Of a stretch of DNA of 64,000 nucleotides, positions 8,092 to 17,150 are shown piece after piece. Numbering within the stretch: position 1 is the first letter of the stretch; every line of letters starts with the position of its first letter. Source of the DNA: Lacihabitans sp. CS3-21 (GTDB taxonomy: Bacteria > Bacteroidota > Bacteroidia > Cytophagales > Spirosomataceae); NCBI RefSeq assembly GCF_024343675.1, contig NZ_RJUD01000014.1, positions 37,649 to 101,648 on the forward strand, written 5' to 3'. The translations under genes and the position numbers were made by a program. The notes beneath the pieces were generated by a model. That model did no database searches. It saw nothing but the letters and a program-made list of their open reading frames with translations, and had not been told where the DNA came from.

Positions 8092-10659
8092 ATGAAAAAA
8101 CTTTTAAAATCTAGTCTTCTAGTAGGAGCATTTTTATTTCCCCTGCTTATTTCTGCCCAAGATAAACCCGTCATCAACGCCACAGTTTCTGGGGTAATAT
8201 TAGATGCCAAAACCAACGAGAGAATTATCGGTGCAACAGTATCCATAAAAGGAACTACCAACGGTGCTTCAACCGATGCAAATGGAGAGTTTGCTCTCAT
8301 AACAGGACAAAAATTACCTTTTACACTGATTGTTTCTTTTATAGGTTACATCAAAAAAGAAGTGGTAATCAACGAAAGCAAAGTCGAAATCAGAATAGAT
8401 CAAGATACCAAGAACCTGGCTGATGTCGTAGTAACCTCTAGACGTAGGCAAGAGGCGGTACAAGATATTCCCATTCCGATTTCGGTAATTCGTGGTGTTA
8501 CTGTGGAAGACCAAGGTGCTTTTAACGTTAACCGTCTAAAAGAATTGGTGCCTACGGTACAGTTCTATGCTTCAAATGCCAGAAATACTACTTTGAATAT
8601 CAGAGGATTAGGTTCAACTTATGGACTTACCAATGACGGTATAGACCCAGGTGTAGGGTATTATGTAGATGGTGTATATTATGCTCGTCCAGCGGCAACC
8701 GCCCTTGATTTTATAGACATTGATCAAGTGGAAGTGCTCCGTGGACCACAAGGAACATTGTTTGGTAAAAATACTACTGCAGGTGCTTTTAATGTTACCT
8801 CTCGTACGCCAACTTTTGACCCATCGGCTAGTTTTGAGTTGAGCTATGGGAACAAAGGCTATATTCAAGCAAAAGCATCAGTATCTGGCCCTTTGAGCAA
8901 GAAATTGGCTGCAAGGGTATCCTTTACGGGTACGCAAAGAGACGGCTTGTTATATAATACACGCACGCAGACCAATGTGAATGATATCAACAACATTGGT
9001 GTAAGAGGTCAGTTACTTTTTAAACCTACAGATAAAATCAATTTTACGTTTATTGCCGATGTTACAGACCAAAATCCAGTAGGTTACGGTTGGCCAGTTG
9101 CGAAGGTAGTAACCACCAAACGTGCGGCTTATCGTCAATTCAATGCCATTATAGGTGATTTAGGTTATACGCTACCCTACAAAAGTGCATTCGAAAGAAT
9201 TATAGACCAAGATACTCCATCAAAGGCTGGTAATCAGTTAGGTGGATTATCCCTAAACGCAGATTTCAAAATTGGTGGTGGAACATTAACTTCAACAACG
9301 GCCTGGAGATATTGGAAATGGGATCCATTAAACGATCGCGACTACATAGGTTTGAATTCCTTCTCTATTTCATCAGGAACTTCGGCACATGACCAGTACT
9401 CACAAGAGTTTAGATATTCTGGCAAAATAAATGATAAAATAAGTGGCGTAGTGGGTGCCTTTGGTTTATGGCAGGATTTAAGGACAGACCCTGTTCACAC
9501 TGAAGAAGCAGGTACAGCCCAATGGCGTTTTGCCCAAAGTTCTACCAGTGCTTTATGGAAAACCCCTGGTTTGTTGGATAATTTTGGTATTAAAACCACC
9601 TATGGCATCCAATCTTCTAGTGTTGCTTTATTTGCACAGGCAGACTGGTCCATCACAGAAAAATTGCATGTTTTGCCAGGAATTAGATATAACAAAGATG
9701 CTAAAAAAGCCAACTACAGCCGTGTAACTTATGGAGGATTGCAAACCACAGATGCAGCCCTTTTGGCCTTAAAAAATGGTGTTTATAGCAATCAGGCTTT
9801 TGACATTGATGCAGAAGAAGATAACTTCTCCGGCCAGTTGACATTACAATATAAACTCAATAAGAATGTAAATACTTTTGGTACCTATTCACTCAGCTAC
9901 AAACCAATTGGTGTCAATGTGGGAGGATTGCCAACAGCCAGTGGCAAAGTGTTGACCGAGTTGGCAACCGTAAAACCTGAGGCCGTGAGACATTTAGAAT
10001 TTGGTATAAAAACCAAACCTACTGCCAGTTCAGTGCTAAACGTAGTATTTCACAATACCAACATCAAAGATTATCAAACACAGGTACAAACGCCTGAGCC
10101 TGGTGTAAACAGAGGGTATTTGGCCAATGCTGAGGAAGTTAGGGTAATAGGTTTTGAAGTAGATGGAAATATCAGGGTAAACAACCATTTCACATTTAAT
10201 GGAGCCTTTGCTTATACAGACGGAAAATACGTAAAATTCACCAATGCTCCAGTACCTATTGAAGAAGTAGGTGGTACTACAGCATTTAAAGATATTTCTG
10301 GTGGCGTTTTGCCTGGTATTTCTAAATATGCAGGATCATTGGGAACCGAAATCACCGGTAAAGGTAGCTTGTTTGGCCTAAAAGGAAACTACTTCGGTGG
10401 CTTAGACGTGTATTATCGTTCTACTTTTTCTTCAAGCCCATCGCCCTCGCAATTCTTAGACATTGAAGGTTACGCCTTGCTAAATGGAAGAGTGGGTTTC
10501 AGAGCTTCCAATGGTATTTCAATATTTGTTTGGGGCAGAAACTTGGGTAACAAGGATTACTACGAGCAGCTTTTGGTAGCTCCAGGAAGTGCAGGCCAAA
10601 TCGGTGGTATTTTGGGCGACCCACGTACCTATGGTGTTACTTTGAGATATACCTTTTAG
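8092..10659 (+). CDS. TonB-dependent outer-membrane receptor (not SusC type)
   Basis: An 855-residue TonB-dependent receptor. The frame opens at 8035, but the ATG at 8092 is chosen because it starts a clear signal peptide (MKKLLKSSLLVGAFLF, cut near residue 22). Residues 28-110 form a carboxypeptidase-regulatory-like domain (VSGVILDAKTNERIIGATV), and the plug domain follows with VEVLRGPQGTLFGKNTTAG. The remainder is a 22-strand-type barrel ending in an aromatic residue (LRYTF). Unlike SusC it has no SusD neighbour and is about 150 residues shorter. It resembles receptors for iron chelates, vitamins or small aromatic or sugar compounds. No substrate can be named from sequence. A hairpin terminator follows at once, so it is transcribed alone. 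Confidence 0.92.
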   Translation: MKKLLKSSLLVGAFLFPLLISAQDKPVINATVSGVILDAKTNERIIGATVSIKGTTNGASTDANGEFALITGQKLPFTLIVSFIGYIKKEVVINESKVEIRIDQDTKNLADVVVTSRRRQEAVQDIPIPISVIRGVTVEDQGAFNVNRLKELVPTVQFYASNARNTTLNIRGLGSTYGLTNDGIDPGVGYYVDGVYYARPAATALDFIDIDQVEVLRGPQGTLFGKNTTAGAFNVTSRTPTFDPSASFELSYGNKGYIQAKASVSGPLSKKLAARVSFTGTQRDGLLYNTRTQTNVNDINNIGVRGQLLFKPTDKINFTFIADVTDQNPVGYGWPVAKVVTTKRAAYRQFNAIIGDLGYTLPYKSAFERIIDQDTPSKAGNQLGGLSLNADFKIGGGTLTSTTAWRYWKWDPLNDRDYIGLNSFSISSGTSAHDQYSQEFRYSGKINDKISGVVGAFGLWQDLRTDPVHTEEAGTAQWRFAQSSTSALWKTPGLLDNFGIKTTYGIQSSSVALFAQADWSITEKLHVLPGIRYNKDAKKANYSRVTYGGLQTTDAALLALKNGVYSNQAFDIDAEEDNFSGQLTLQYKLNKNVNTFGTYSLSYKPIGVNVGGLPTASGKVLTELATVKPEAVRHLEFGIKTKPTASSVLNVVFHNTNIKDYQTQVQTPEPGVNRGYLANAEEVRVIGFEVDGNIRVNNHFTFNGAFAYTDGKYVKFTNAPVPIEEVGGTTAFKDISGGVLPGISKYAGSLGTEITGKGSLFGLKGNYFGGLDVYYRSTFSSSPSPSQFLDIEGYALLNGRVGFRASNGISIFVWGRNLGNKDYYEQLLVAPGSAGQIGGILGDPRTYGVTLRYTF

Positions 10660-10667
10660 TTTATTTT

Positions 10668-10700
10668 GGGCTGACTTTATCTATAAGAGTCAGCTCTTTT
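10668..10700 (+). terminator. Intrinsic terminator after the TonB receptor
   Basis: GGGCTGACT and AGTCAGCTC pair (one G-U) around the loop TTATCTATAAG and are followed by TTTT. It begins 8 nt after the receptor stop codon. Confidence 0.85.
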
Positions 10701-10708
10701 CAATATTT

Positions 10709-10780
10709 GGTCGTGAATTCTAAAGGAGAAGTGAAGTTTCATAAACTTTATGAGGTGGTTCGATTCCACCCACGACAACA
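10709..10780 (+). tRNA. Atypical tRNA-like element with CAU anticodon
   Basis: The sequence folds as a cloverleaf. The acceptor is GTCGTG (10710-10715) with CACGAC (10771-10776), 6 bp, flanked by a G10709/A10777 mismatch. The D arm is TTCT/AGAA with only a 5-nt loop, AAAGG. The anticodon arm is 10732-10737 with 10745-10750, with the 7-nt loop TTCATAA, giving anticodon CAU after U33. The variable region is about 3 nt. The T arm is GGTGG/CCACC with loop TTCGATT, carrying the canonical T54-T55-C56-A58. The end reads ACA rather than CCA. The T and anticodon arms are textbook, but the D loop is too short and the acceptor stem one pair short. It is therefore either a degenerate or minimal tRNA(Met/Ile) or a tRNA mimic, and a standard scan might miss it. 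It lies between a terminator and the DUF1684 gene. Confidence 0.5.
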
Positions 10781-10810
10781 TTTTGCTATTTTTACAAAAA
10801 AACAAAAGCG

Positions 10811-11686
10811 GTGAGAATTAATATTTTATTTTTTTTGGCATTATTGACTTTTTCGAGCTCGGGTGTAGCTCAAACACCTGATTATCTCCAAGAAATCAAC
10901 GATTGGCACAGACAACGAGAAGAAAATCTTAAGAAGGAAAATGGATGGTTGAATTTGGCAGGATTGTTTTGGCTAAACGAAGGCCGTAATACCATTGGCT
11001 CTGATACTAAAAATGATCATTTGTTTCCTGGTGACAAATGCCCTGATTTTTTGGGTGAAATTTTTCTGCGAAATGGCGAAGTTGAGTTTTCAGTTTTGAA
11101 TGGACATGAAGTATTTATTGAAGGGGTTAAAATCCAAAAAGTGAAGATTTTCCCTTCTGAAAAACCTATAATTTTGCAATATGGGTCATTGAAATGGTTG
11201 GTTATCAAAAGAGGAGAAAAGTTTGCCATTAGGCTCAGAGATTTGAAAAGTCCTTTTTTAGGGGAATTTACCCACATTGAACATTTCAAAATTGCCCCAA
11301 AGTGGAATTTCACGGCTAAATTTGTAAAGACAGACAACAAGAAGATTTCGATATTGGATATTACAGGACAAACTAGCCTACAATATTCTCCTGGGAAATT
11401 GGTCTTTAGAATTGGTAAAAAAGAATACAGCCTAGATGTCTTGGCCGAAGGAGACCAGTTTTTTGTTATTTTTGGTGATAAAACCAATAAAATAAGCACT
11501 TATGGTGGCGGAAGATATATTTATACCCAACTTCCAGATGCTGCGGGCAACGTGAAAATAGACTTTAATAAGGCCTATAATCCTCCTTGTGCTTTTACAC
11601 CTTATGCTACCTGTCCTTTGCCACCTAAACAGAATTTGCTGAATGTAAAAATTGATGCAGGCGAAAAAAATTATGGATTTCATTGA
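10811..11686 (+). CDS. Secreted DUF1684 family protein
   Basis: A 291-residue protein starting with GTG, with a signal peptide to about residue 20. NDWHRQREENLKKENGWLNLAGLFWL and the C-terminal NPPCAFTPYATCPLPPKQN region are hallmarks of DUF1684 (PF07920). The Cys-Phe-Thr-Pro-Tyr signature near the end is the most conserved part of the family. The function is unknown. The mature protein is predicted to be periplasmic or surface-exposed and beta-rich. The next gene, a YeiH-type permease, starts 27 nt after its stop, so the two are probably co-transcribed. No internal terminator is visible. Confidence 0.88.
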   Translation: MRINILFFLALLTFSSSGVAQTPDYLQEINDWHRQREENLKKENGWLNLAGLFWLNEGRNTIGSDTKNDHLFPGDKCPDFLGEIFLRNGEVEFSVLNGHEVFIEGVKIQKVKIFPSEKPIILQYGSLKWLVIKRGEKFAIRLRDLKSPFLGEFTHIEHFKIAPKWNFTAKFVKTDNKKISILDITGQTSLQYSPGKLVFRIGKKEYSLDVLAEGDQFFVIFGDKTNKISTYGGGRYIYTQLPDAAGNVKIDFNKAYNPPCAFTPYATCPLPPKQNLLNVKIDAGEKNYGFH

Positions 11687-11713
11687 TAATTCAACCCTAA
11701 CAAATATAAATTT

Positions 11714-12973
11714 ATGAACCCTAACAAAGAAAAAGCACTACTAACCGAAGACTGGACGGTGGTGGTTTTTGGATTTTTGATTATCATTTTGACCTTGATT
11801 GGTTTTAAAATTCCGACCCCCGCTTTCGGTTGGGAAAATAGTTCTCAATTATTGGAAAAAGTCTTGACCGTTGATAATTTAATCAAAATTGGCTCAATCT
11901 TCCTTGTTGTTTATTTGTCAGCATTATTGGCCGCTAAGGTACTCGGGAAAGGTTTTTCGGATACACTGAAAGGTTTTCCCGTTGTTTTTCTTTTAACGCT
12001 ATTTGCACTCATTTTGGCAGGAAATACCTTCCTTAAAAACTGGAATTTAGAAGCTGTCATCTTTAGTTTGGCTATTGGCTTGCTTATTCGAAATTTCTTA
12101 GAAGTTCCCCAATGGCTCAGTAAGGCCTTAAACACTGAATTGTACGTAAAAATCGGTTTAGTTTTACTGGGTACTGGTGTTATTTTTGGAGATATTCTCA
12201 AAGCAGGATCTCTTGGATTAGTTCAGGCATTGCTTGTGGTTGTTTCAGTATGGTATTTTGCTTTTTGGGTTTCTAAAAAAATGGGCATAGACGAAGAAAT
12301 GGCCATCATGATATCCAGTGCGGTTTCTATTTGTGGTGTTTCTGCAGCCATTGCCACCTCTGGGGCTATCAAAGGCGACTCAAAAAAGCTTTCCTACGTG
12401 ATTTCACTGGTTTTGATAACGGCCATTCCTATGATAATATTTATGCCTTTTTTGGCAAAATTAATGGGATTGTCAGAGACGGTTACTGGTGCATGGTTAG
12501 GCGGAACTATCGATACTACAGGTGCAGTAATAGCCTCAGGAACGATGATAGGTGAGGAGGCATTAAAAATCAGCACCATTGTGAAATTTTCTCAAAATGT
12601 GTTACTTGGATTGGCAGCCTTTGCAATCTCTGTATATTGGACATACACCAACAACCAATCGGCAACCGTTAAAGAAACAAAACCTACATTGGGCGTTATT
12701 TGGGAGCGTTTTCCGAAGTTTGTTATCGGGTTTATAGCCGCATCAGTCTTATTTTCCTTTTTTATTTCCTCTGAAAAAATAGATGCAGTAAAAGGTGGTT
12801 TGAAATCTCTTCAAGGACTTTGGTTTGCTTTAGCCTTTACGAGTATCGGACTCGAAACCAAGTTTTCTGATTTATTTAACAATGAAGGCAAAAAACCACT
12901 TTATGCATTCTTAATAGCCCAATTGTTTAATGTTTTTGTTACACTTATTATTGCTTACTTTTTGTTTAAATAA
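11714..12973 (+). CDS. yeiH: YeiH/UPF0324 family inner-membrane permease
   Basis: A 419-residue integral membrane protein with about 10-12 hydrophobic helices. The stretches VLLGTGVIFGDIL, MIMISSAVSICGVSAAIAT and GAWLGGTIDTTGAVIASG are conserved blocks of the Cons_hypoth698 (PF03601, UPF0324) family, which includes E. coli YeiH. Some members are annotated as putative sulfate exporters, but I know of no firm biochemical proof. If sulfate is the substrate, the gene would fit with the sulfatase upstream, though they are 7 kb apart and on different transcripts. It is probably co-transcribed with the DUF1684 gene. The hairpin at 13031 ends the unit. Confidence 0.88.
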   Translation: MNPNKEKALLTEDWTVVVFGFLIIILTLIGFKIPTPAFGWENSSQLLEKVLTVDNLIKIGSIFLVVYLSALLAAKVLGKGFSDTLKGFPVVFLLTLFALILAGNTFLKNWNLEAVIFSLAIGLLIRNFLEVPQWLSKALNTELYVKIGLVLLGTGVIFGDILKAGSLGLVQALLVVVSVWYFAFWVSKKMGIDEEMAIMISSAVSICGVSAAIATSGAIKGDSKKLSYVISLVLITAIPMIIFMPFLAKLMGLSETVTGAWLGGTIDTTGAVIASGTMIGEEALKISTIVKFSQNVLLGLAAFAISVYWTYTNNQSATVKETKPTLGVIWERFPKFVIGFIAASVLFSFFISSEKIDAVKGGLKSLQGLWFALAFTSIGLETKFSDLFNNEGKKPLYAFLIAQLFNVFVTLIIAYFLFK

Positions 12974-13030
12974 TTGATAAGCATTCATAAAGCTTTTTTA
13001 ATAACTGAAAATAAAGTAGTTTAATGAATC

Positions 13031-13066
13031 AAAAGGCTTGTTCTGCTAAAAGGAACAAGCTTTTTT
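13031..13066 (+). terminator. Intrinsic terminator after yeiH
   Basis: GCTTGTTC and GAACAAGC form a perfect 8-bp stem (extended by flanking A-T pairs) around the loop TGCTAAAAG, followed by TTTTTT. It may also stop the convergent CE15 transcript, since the flanks are A/T rich on both sides. Confidence 0.85.
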
Positions 13067-13115
13067 ATTACTTGAGATCAAATTATACATTTATCAATTT
13101 TAAAAAAAACAAATT

Positions 13116-14483
13116 TCAATCGCCCCAATATTTACTCGCCCAAGCAATCCATATACTCCAATTGGGGCCAGTGCTGTGGCCACCAGCATGTTGTCTATAA
13201 GCTATTTCACCATCTATAAGTGGAGTGCCCATCGGAGGAAAATCGGTGGTTCCCAAGTCTTTTTTGCCAAACAGTCGATAAACAGAACCTGCTTGAGCAG
13301 CACCAATAAACATGCCTTTTGCATCTATCCAGTTACCTTCAACCTGCGGAGAGCCCGCACTGATGAATATCGGTCGAGGAGCACACAAAGCCACCAATTG
13401 ATGAGCGTCTACAGGCAAATCATCAGGAGTAAGTAGACTTGTATATTTTATGAAACTACCAGAAAACCAATGGTATTCGCCAGATCCAGCAAGGTTTTCT
13501 ACTTGTTCACCAAAAACTCTTCTGAGTATTTTTACACCGCCAGCCCCTGATGATCCAATGAATCCAATCGAAATTCTGGGTTCAAAAGCCATGGCTACTA
13601 CTGCAGCTTTTCCATAACGTGAAAGTCCTTCTATTGCTACGCGTTTCGTATCTATGTCATTATCGGTTTCAAAATAATCGATGGCTCTACTGGCACCCCA
13701 AGCCCATGCTCTTAATGCTCCCCAATCATCAGATTTTCGATAATTTCCTTTGTTTACTAATCCAATAATTCCTCTGGTAAGGCCAGCTCCGTTGTCTGCC
13801 TGAATGCTAGACGCCTCTATAATGGCATATCCCCAGCCTTTGGTGATTACCTGCTCTTGCCAAGTGGGTTCTCCAGCCGAACCCAAGCCGATCGCTTTTA
13901 TTGGGCTCGGATTAAATGGATTTTTTATAAAACCAAATTCTAAAACTATGGGAACAGACTTTTTACTATTTGAGGGAGTGGCTATGAGTAAATTTATTTC
14001 CACCTTGATGGCTGGATATGCTGAATTATCCACAATCCCTTTTAATAGTTTTTCTTTTATGGATTGATTGCCAACCGTTGTATCTTTTATAGAAATTACT
14101 TGCCATTTTACTACTGGTATATTCGCAGGAAGTTTTCCATAGATTTCATTTTCAAAACCAGCCACAATTTCGGGTCTACGTAGTTGATTCCAATCATTGA
14201 CTGACTTTACTTTTTTTCCATTTTTTAGCACCAGTGGGTCGGGCAAAGTGTACTTATTCACTTTATCCTCAGAGCTGTTGGCAGCATTGGCATCCTTTGG
14301 ATTTCCTGATGGCCCTCTTCTGACTTGAGAACGGTTAATTGACAATTGACCCAACATATTGTTGTAATCGGCCTCTGTAAGTTTATTTATACTATCCCTT
14401 TGTGCTGGGGTAAGTCCAAATTGGGCAATAGAAGAGGTAGTATTAAAAATGAACAAAACAATTAAAATCTTAAATGATTTCAT
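13116..14483 (-). CDS. Secreted CE15 glucuronoyl esterase
   Basis: A 455-residue secreted protein (signal peptide 1-20) of carbohydrate esterase family 15. Ser288 in EGLSRYGKAA fits the G-x-S-R-x-G-K/R nucleophile motif that is diagnostic of CE15, here with Leu at the position that is usually Cys. GSSGAGGVKILRR (310-322) matches the bacterial SGxGGxxxxRR block, and a C-terminal His-rich segment (YRQHAGGHS) supplies the catalytic His. These enzymes cut the ester between 4-O-methylglucuronic acid on xylan and lignin alcohols. Residues 22-80 form a low-complexity, Asn/Ser-rich lead-in before the catalytic domain. The start codon overlaps the stop of the preceding SGNH-CE4 gene by 4 nt (ATGA), so they are translationally coupled. 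It is the last gene of the minus-strand xylan operon. Confidence 0.9.
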   Translation of the reverse strand: MKSFKILIVLFIFNTTSSIAQFGLTPAQRDSINKLTEADYNNMLGQLSINRSQVRRGPSGNPKDANAANSSEDKVNKYTLPDPLVLKNGKKVKSVNDWNQLRRPEIVAGFENEIYGKLPANIPVVKWQVISIKDTTVGNQSIKEKLLKGIVDNSAYPAIKVEINLLIATPSNSKKSVPIVLEFGFIKNPFNPSPIKAIGLGSAGEPTWQEQVITKGWGYAIIEASSIQADNGAGLTRGIIGLVNKGNYRKSDDWGALRAWAWGASRAIDYFETDNDIDTKRVAIEGLSRYGKAAVVAMAFEPRISIGFIGSSGAGGVKILRRVFGEQVENLAGSGEYHWFSGSFIKYTSLLTPDDLPVDAHQLVALCAPRPIFISAGSPQVEGNWIDAKGMFIGAAQAGSVYRLFGKKDLGTTDFPPMGTPLIDGEIAYRQHAGGHSTGPNWSIWIAWASKYWGD

Positions 14484-17146
14484 TTCCTTTGGGTTGAATT
14501 ATTTAGTTCTAATATGTGCTCCGCCACATTCAACATCGTATCGATGTAAATGTCTTTTTCATTGTCTTTTAGATAATGAAGCAGCTGGCTATGAGCTTCT
14601 TTGCTTACATTTAATCCATGTTCGCCACCCACACCATGGAACAAAAACACCAAAAGTTTGCCAGATTCTTTGGCTTGCTTTACGAGAGCTATCATTTCAT
14701 CACCCGTTTTGTTTTCCATACTGTAGCAATCAATGTCCATCAGTTTTTGCTCTTCAATACTGTGCATTTCGTGTCTTACGGCTCGTGCAGCTATAAATTC
14801 GTCGGAAAGAGTTTGAATAAATTCACCCTCTGCTATTTTTTTATGTCCACAGGTGAATGCAAAAGTGCGTTTGCTTTTATCGTCTATGGCTTTCAAAAAG
14901 GCATTGCACATTTTGATTTCTGATTGAATCTGAGCCATAGAATATTTACTTAAATCATACTCAGGTTTTACCCATGACATACCAGGCCCGCTAGCATCAC
15001 AAGGATGATGAACGGTATGGTTTCCTAGTTCATGTCCATTCAACGCTGCCTTTCTCCAATCATTTATTCGATTTCTTGATGCATCCGAAGACGAAGTCAG
15101 GTAGAATGTCCCTTTCAAACTCAATGAATCTAAGGCGGGAATTACATTGTCCAAATGGACATTTAGGGCGTCGTCATAAGTTAGCACCACAGCCGTTTTT
15201 TTACCCATCCAAGGCTTTGCTGGGTCCATATCTTGGCCATCAGTTCGAAAAGGAGAGGCTGGCAATCCTTCAGAATTGTAAAAGTTTACATCAGGATTGT
15301 CGGCCCAAGCATATCTTACATACAAGGGTTTTGTTATTTGTGGATTTGAAACAACTACCTGATTTCCTTTGATTTCGGCATTTGCCCAAACGAATTTTTT
15401 ATCAGGCCCCGCTATTGCAAATTCTCTTAAAGCCTCACCATCTTTGCTTTTAAGGCCACTTCCAATATGATCAAAACACAGGATTATTTTATCCCCCTCA
15501 ATTTTAGCAGAATTGAAAATAGGACCTGAGGCCACTAAATCTTCTTTATAGATAAGTTTTCTGGCCAGTAAGGCCAATCTATCGCCCACGTCTTTTTTGT
15601 TGTCGGGGTGAATGTCGTTCCATTCGCCAAGGTCTATTCCAACTGCCATGGCCGCATTGGGCATGGTTGAGGCTTTTAACTGAGCTTCACGCAGTGCGGC
15701 CCATTGACTTTCTGATGGCAAATAGTTGGCATCCATGAATTTGGGCAATTGTACAAACAAAAAAGGTAATTCACCTTGGTTCCATTGCTTTCTCCAGTCA
15801 ACTATTTGGGCTTTTTGCAGATCTGCATATTCTAGTGGTCGTCCAGCATTACTTTCTCCCTGATACCAAAGAAAACCTTTAATGGTGTATTGGGCAGCGG
15901 GTGCTGCCATCGCATTAAACAATGAAGTCGGCTGATTTTGGGCAGAAAAACTGGGGAAAAATCCACCTGAAGGTGAAAAAGCCTCGCCTACTTTATATTG
16001 CCATGTTCCGCTCAAATCTAAAGTGTCGTTTCCAGCAATCAAACTATAAGGTTTATCAGGTACAAAGCCGCCTTTACCACCATTATTGGTCACTTTTACT
16101 ACGATGGTGTTTTTTCCTGCCATAAGTAAGTCATTCGGTATTGGATACCGCCTTTGCGGATACATATAGCCAGTTTGCCCAATTTTTTTTCCATTGATAT
16201 AAATGGCGTCGGCATCCACAATTCTGCCTAAAAATACTTTTGAGGGCTTATTTAGCATAGAAGCAGGCAGATTTATGTCTTTTCTATACCAAACTACCCC
16301 ATCTAAATCTTTTATTCCTTGGTCTTCCCAAAATCCAGGAACGGTTATCGGTTTCCATCCTTTGGGCTGATAGGTGGATTCAAACCATTTGGGTGATTCT
16401 AATTCACCTTTGTCATTTGAAATTGTTAGAGGTCTTTTTATTCTCGAAAACGAATTTACGAAAGCGGTATCTTTATTTTTTTGTATAGTTTCTGTTAATT
16501 TCGAAAAGTCTTTTAAACCATCCTCACTCGTCCAAGCTTCTATGGGTGTTCCGCCTACACTGGCGTTGATGATGCCAATAGGTACTTGATGTTTTTCAAC
16601 TATATTTTTAGCAAAAAAATATGCTACGGCCGAAAACTGACGAACATTTTCAGGATTACAGACTTTCCAACTGGCATTTAAGTAATCGTCTTTTCGTTCA
16701 CTTAAACTGGTACTTGTGGGTATCCAAAACTGTCGAATGTTGGAATTATTGGCTTCTGCAATGTCTTTGGCATATAGTACATGGTGCAGCTCCATCTGAT
16801 GTACCATATTGCTCTGACCCGAACAAAAGTACACATCTCCAAAGGCCACATTGTTGATTTTTATCTCGTTTTTGCCTTTTAACACTATTTCTACACCAGT
16901 TCCTGAAGGCTGAGAAGGCAGAATCAACTCCCACTTTCCTGATTCTGAAGTCGTTGTTTTATAAGTTTTCTTGTTCAGAACTAAACTGATTTTTTCTTTC
17001 GGACTTGCCCATCCCCAAATTTTAATGGGTGCGTCACGTTGCAAAACCATGTTGTCAGAAATCAGTTTTGGTAATCTGATTTGTGATTTCACTTCAGAGA
17101 AAACAGAAATTCCTAAGGCAAATAATAGTAAAAAACGAGATTTCAT
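14480..17146 (-). CDS. Acetylesterase (SGNH, CE20-like) fused to CE4 polysaccharide deacetylase
   Basis: An 888-residue secreted two-enzyme fusion. Residues 1-21 are a signal peptide. From about 22 to 640 it is a sialate-O-acetylesterase-like SGNH hydrolase: FCSGQSNM puts the nucleophile at Ser112, WYQGESNAG is block III, and a jelly-roll insert (WYRKDINLPA) interrupts the fold as in CE20-type xylan acetylesterases. From about 647 to 888 lies a NodB-type CE4 deacetylase: TYDDA (usual form TFDDG) carries the metal-binding and base Asp pair, and NHTVHH carries the metal-binding His pair. Both halves remove acetyl groups from sugars, so the fusion probably deacetylates xylan at different positions. 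It is 4 nt from the GH10 gene upstream and overlaps the CE15 gene downstream. Confidence 0.88.
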   Translation of the reverse strand: MKSRFLLLFALGISVFSEVKSQIRLPKLISDNMVLQRDAPIKIWGWASPKEKISLVLNKKTYKTTTSESGKWELILPSQPSGTGVEIVLKGKNEIKINNVAFGDVYFCSGQSNMVHQMELHHVLYAKDIAEANNSNIRQFWIPTSTSLSERKDDYLNASWKVCNPENVRQFSAVAYFFAKNIVEKHQVPIGIINASVGGTPIEAWTSEDGLKDFSKLTETIQKNKDTAFVNSFSRIKRPLTISNDKGELESPKWFESTYQPKGWKPITVPGFWEDQGIKDLDGVVWYRKDINLPASMLNKPSKVFLGRIVDADAIYINGKKIGQTGYMYPQRRYPIPNDLLMAGKNTIVVKVTNNGGKGGFVPDKPYSLIAGNDTLDLSGTWQYKVGEAFSPSGGFFPSFSAQNQPTSLFNAMAAPAAQYTIKGFLWYQGESNAGRPLEYADLQKAQIVDWRKQWNQGELPFLFVQLPKFMDANYLPSESQWAALREAQLKASTMPNAAMAVGIDLGEWNDIHPDNKKDVGDRLALLARKLIYKEDLVASGPIFNSAKIEGDKIILCFDHIGSGLKSKDGEALREFAIAGPDKKFVWANAEIKGNQVVVSNPQITKPLYVRYAWADNPDVNFYNSEGLPASPFRTDGQDMDPAKPWMGKKTAVVLTYDDALNVHLDNVIPALDSLSLKGTFYLTSSSDASRNRINDWRKAALNGHELGNHTVHHPCDASGPGMSWVKPEYDLSKYSMAQIQSEIKMCNAFLKAIDDKSKRTFAFTCGHKKIAEGEFIQTLSDEFIAARAVRHEMHSIEEQKLMDIDCYSMENKTGDEMIALVKQAKESGKLLVFLFHGVGGEHGLNVSKEAHSQLLHYLKDNEKDIYIDTMLNVAEHILELNNSTQRK

Positions 17147-17150
17147 TGGC

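Noticed and set aside
14449..14796. Plus-strand frame of 115 codons over the CE4 end
   Set aside because: It is the complement of the well-supported esterase/deacetylase gene and has a His/Cys-rich shadow composition.
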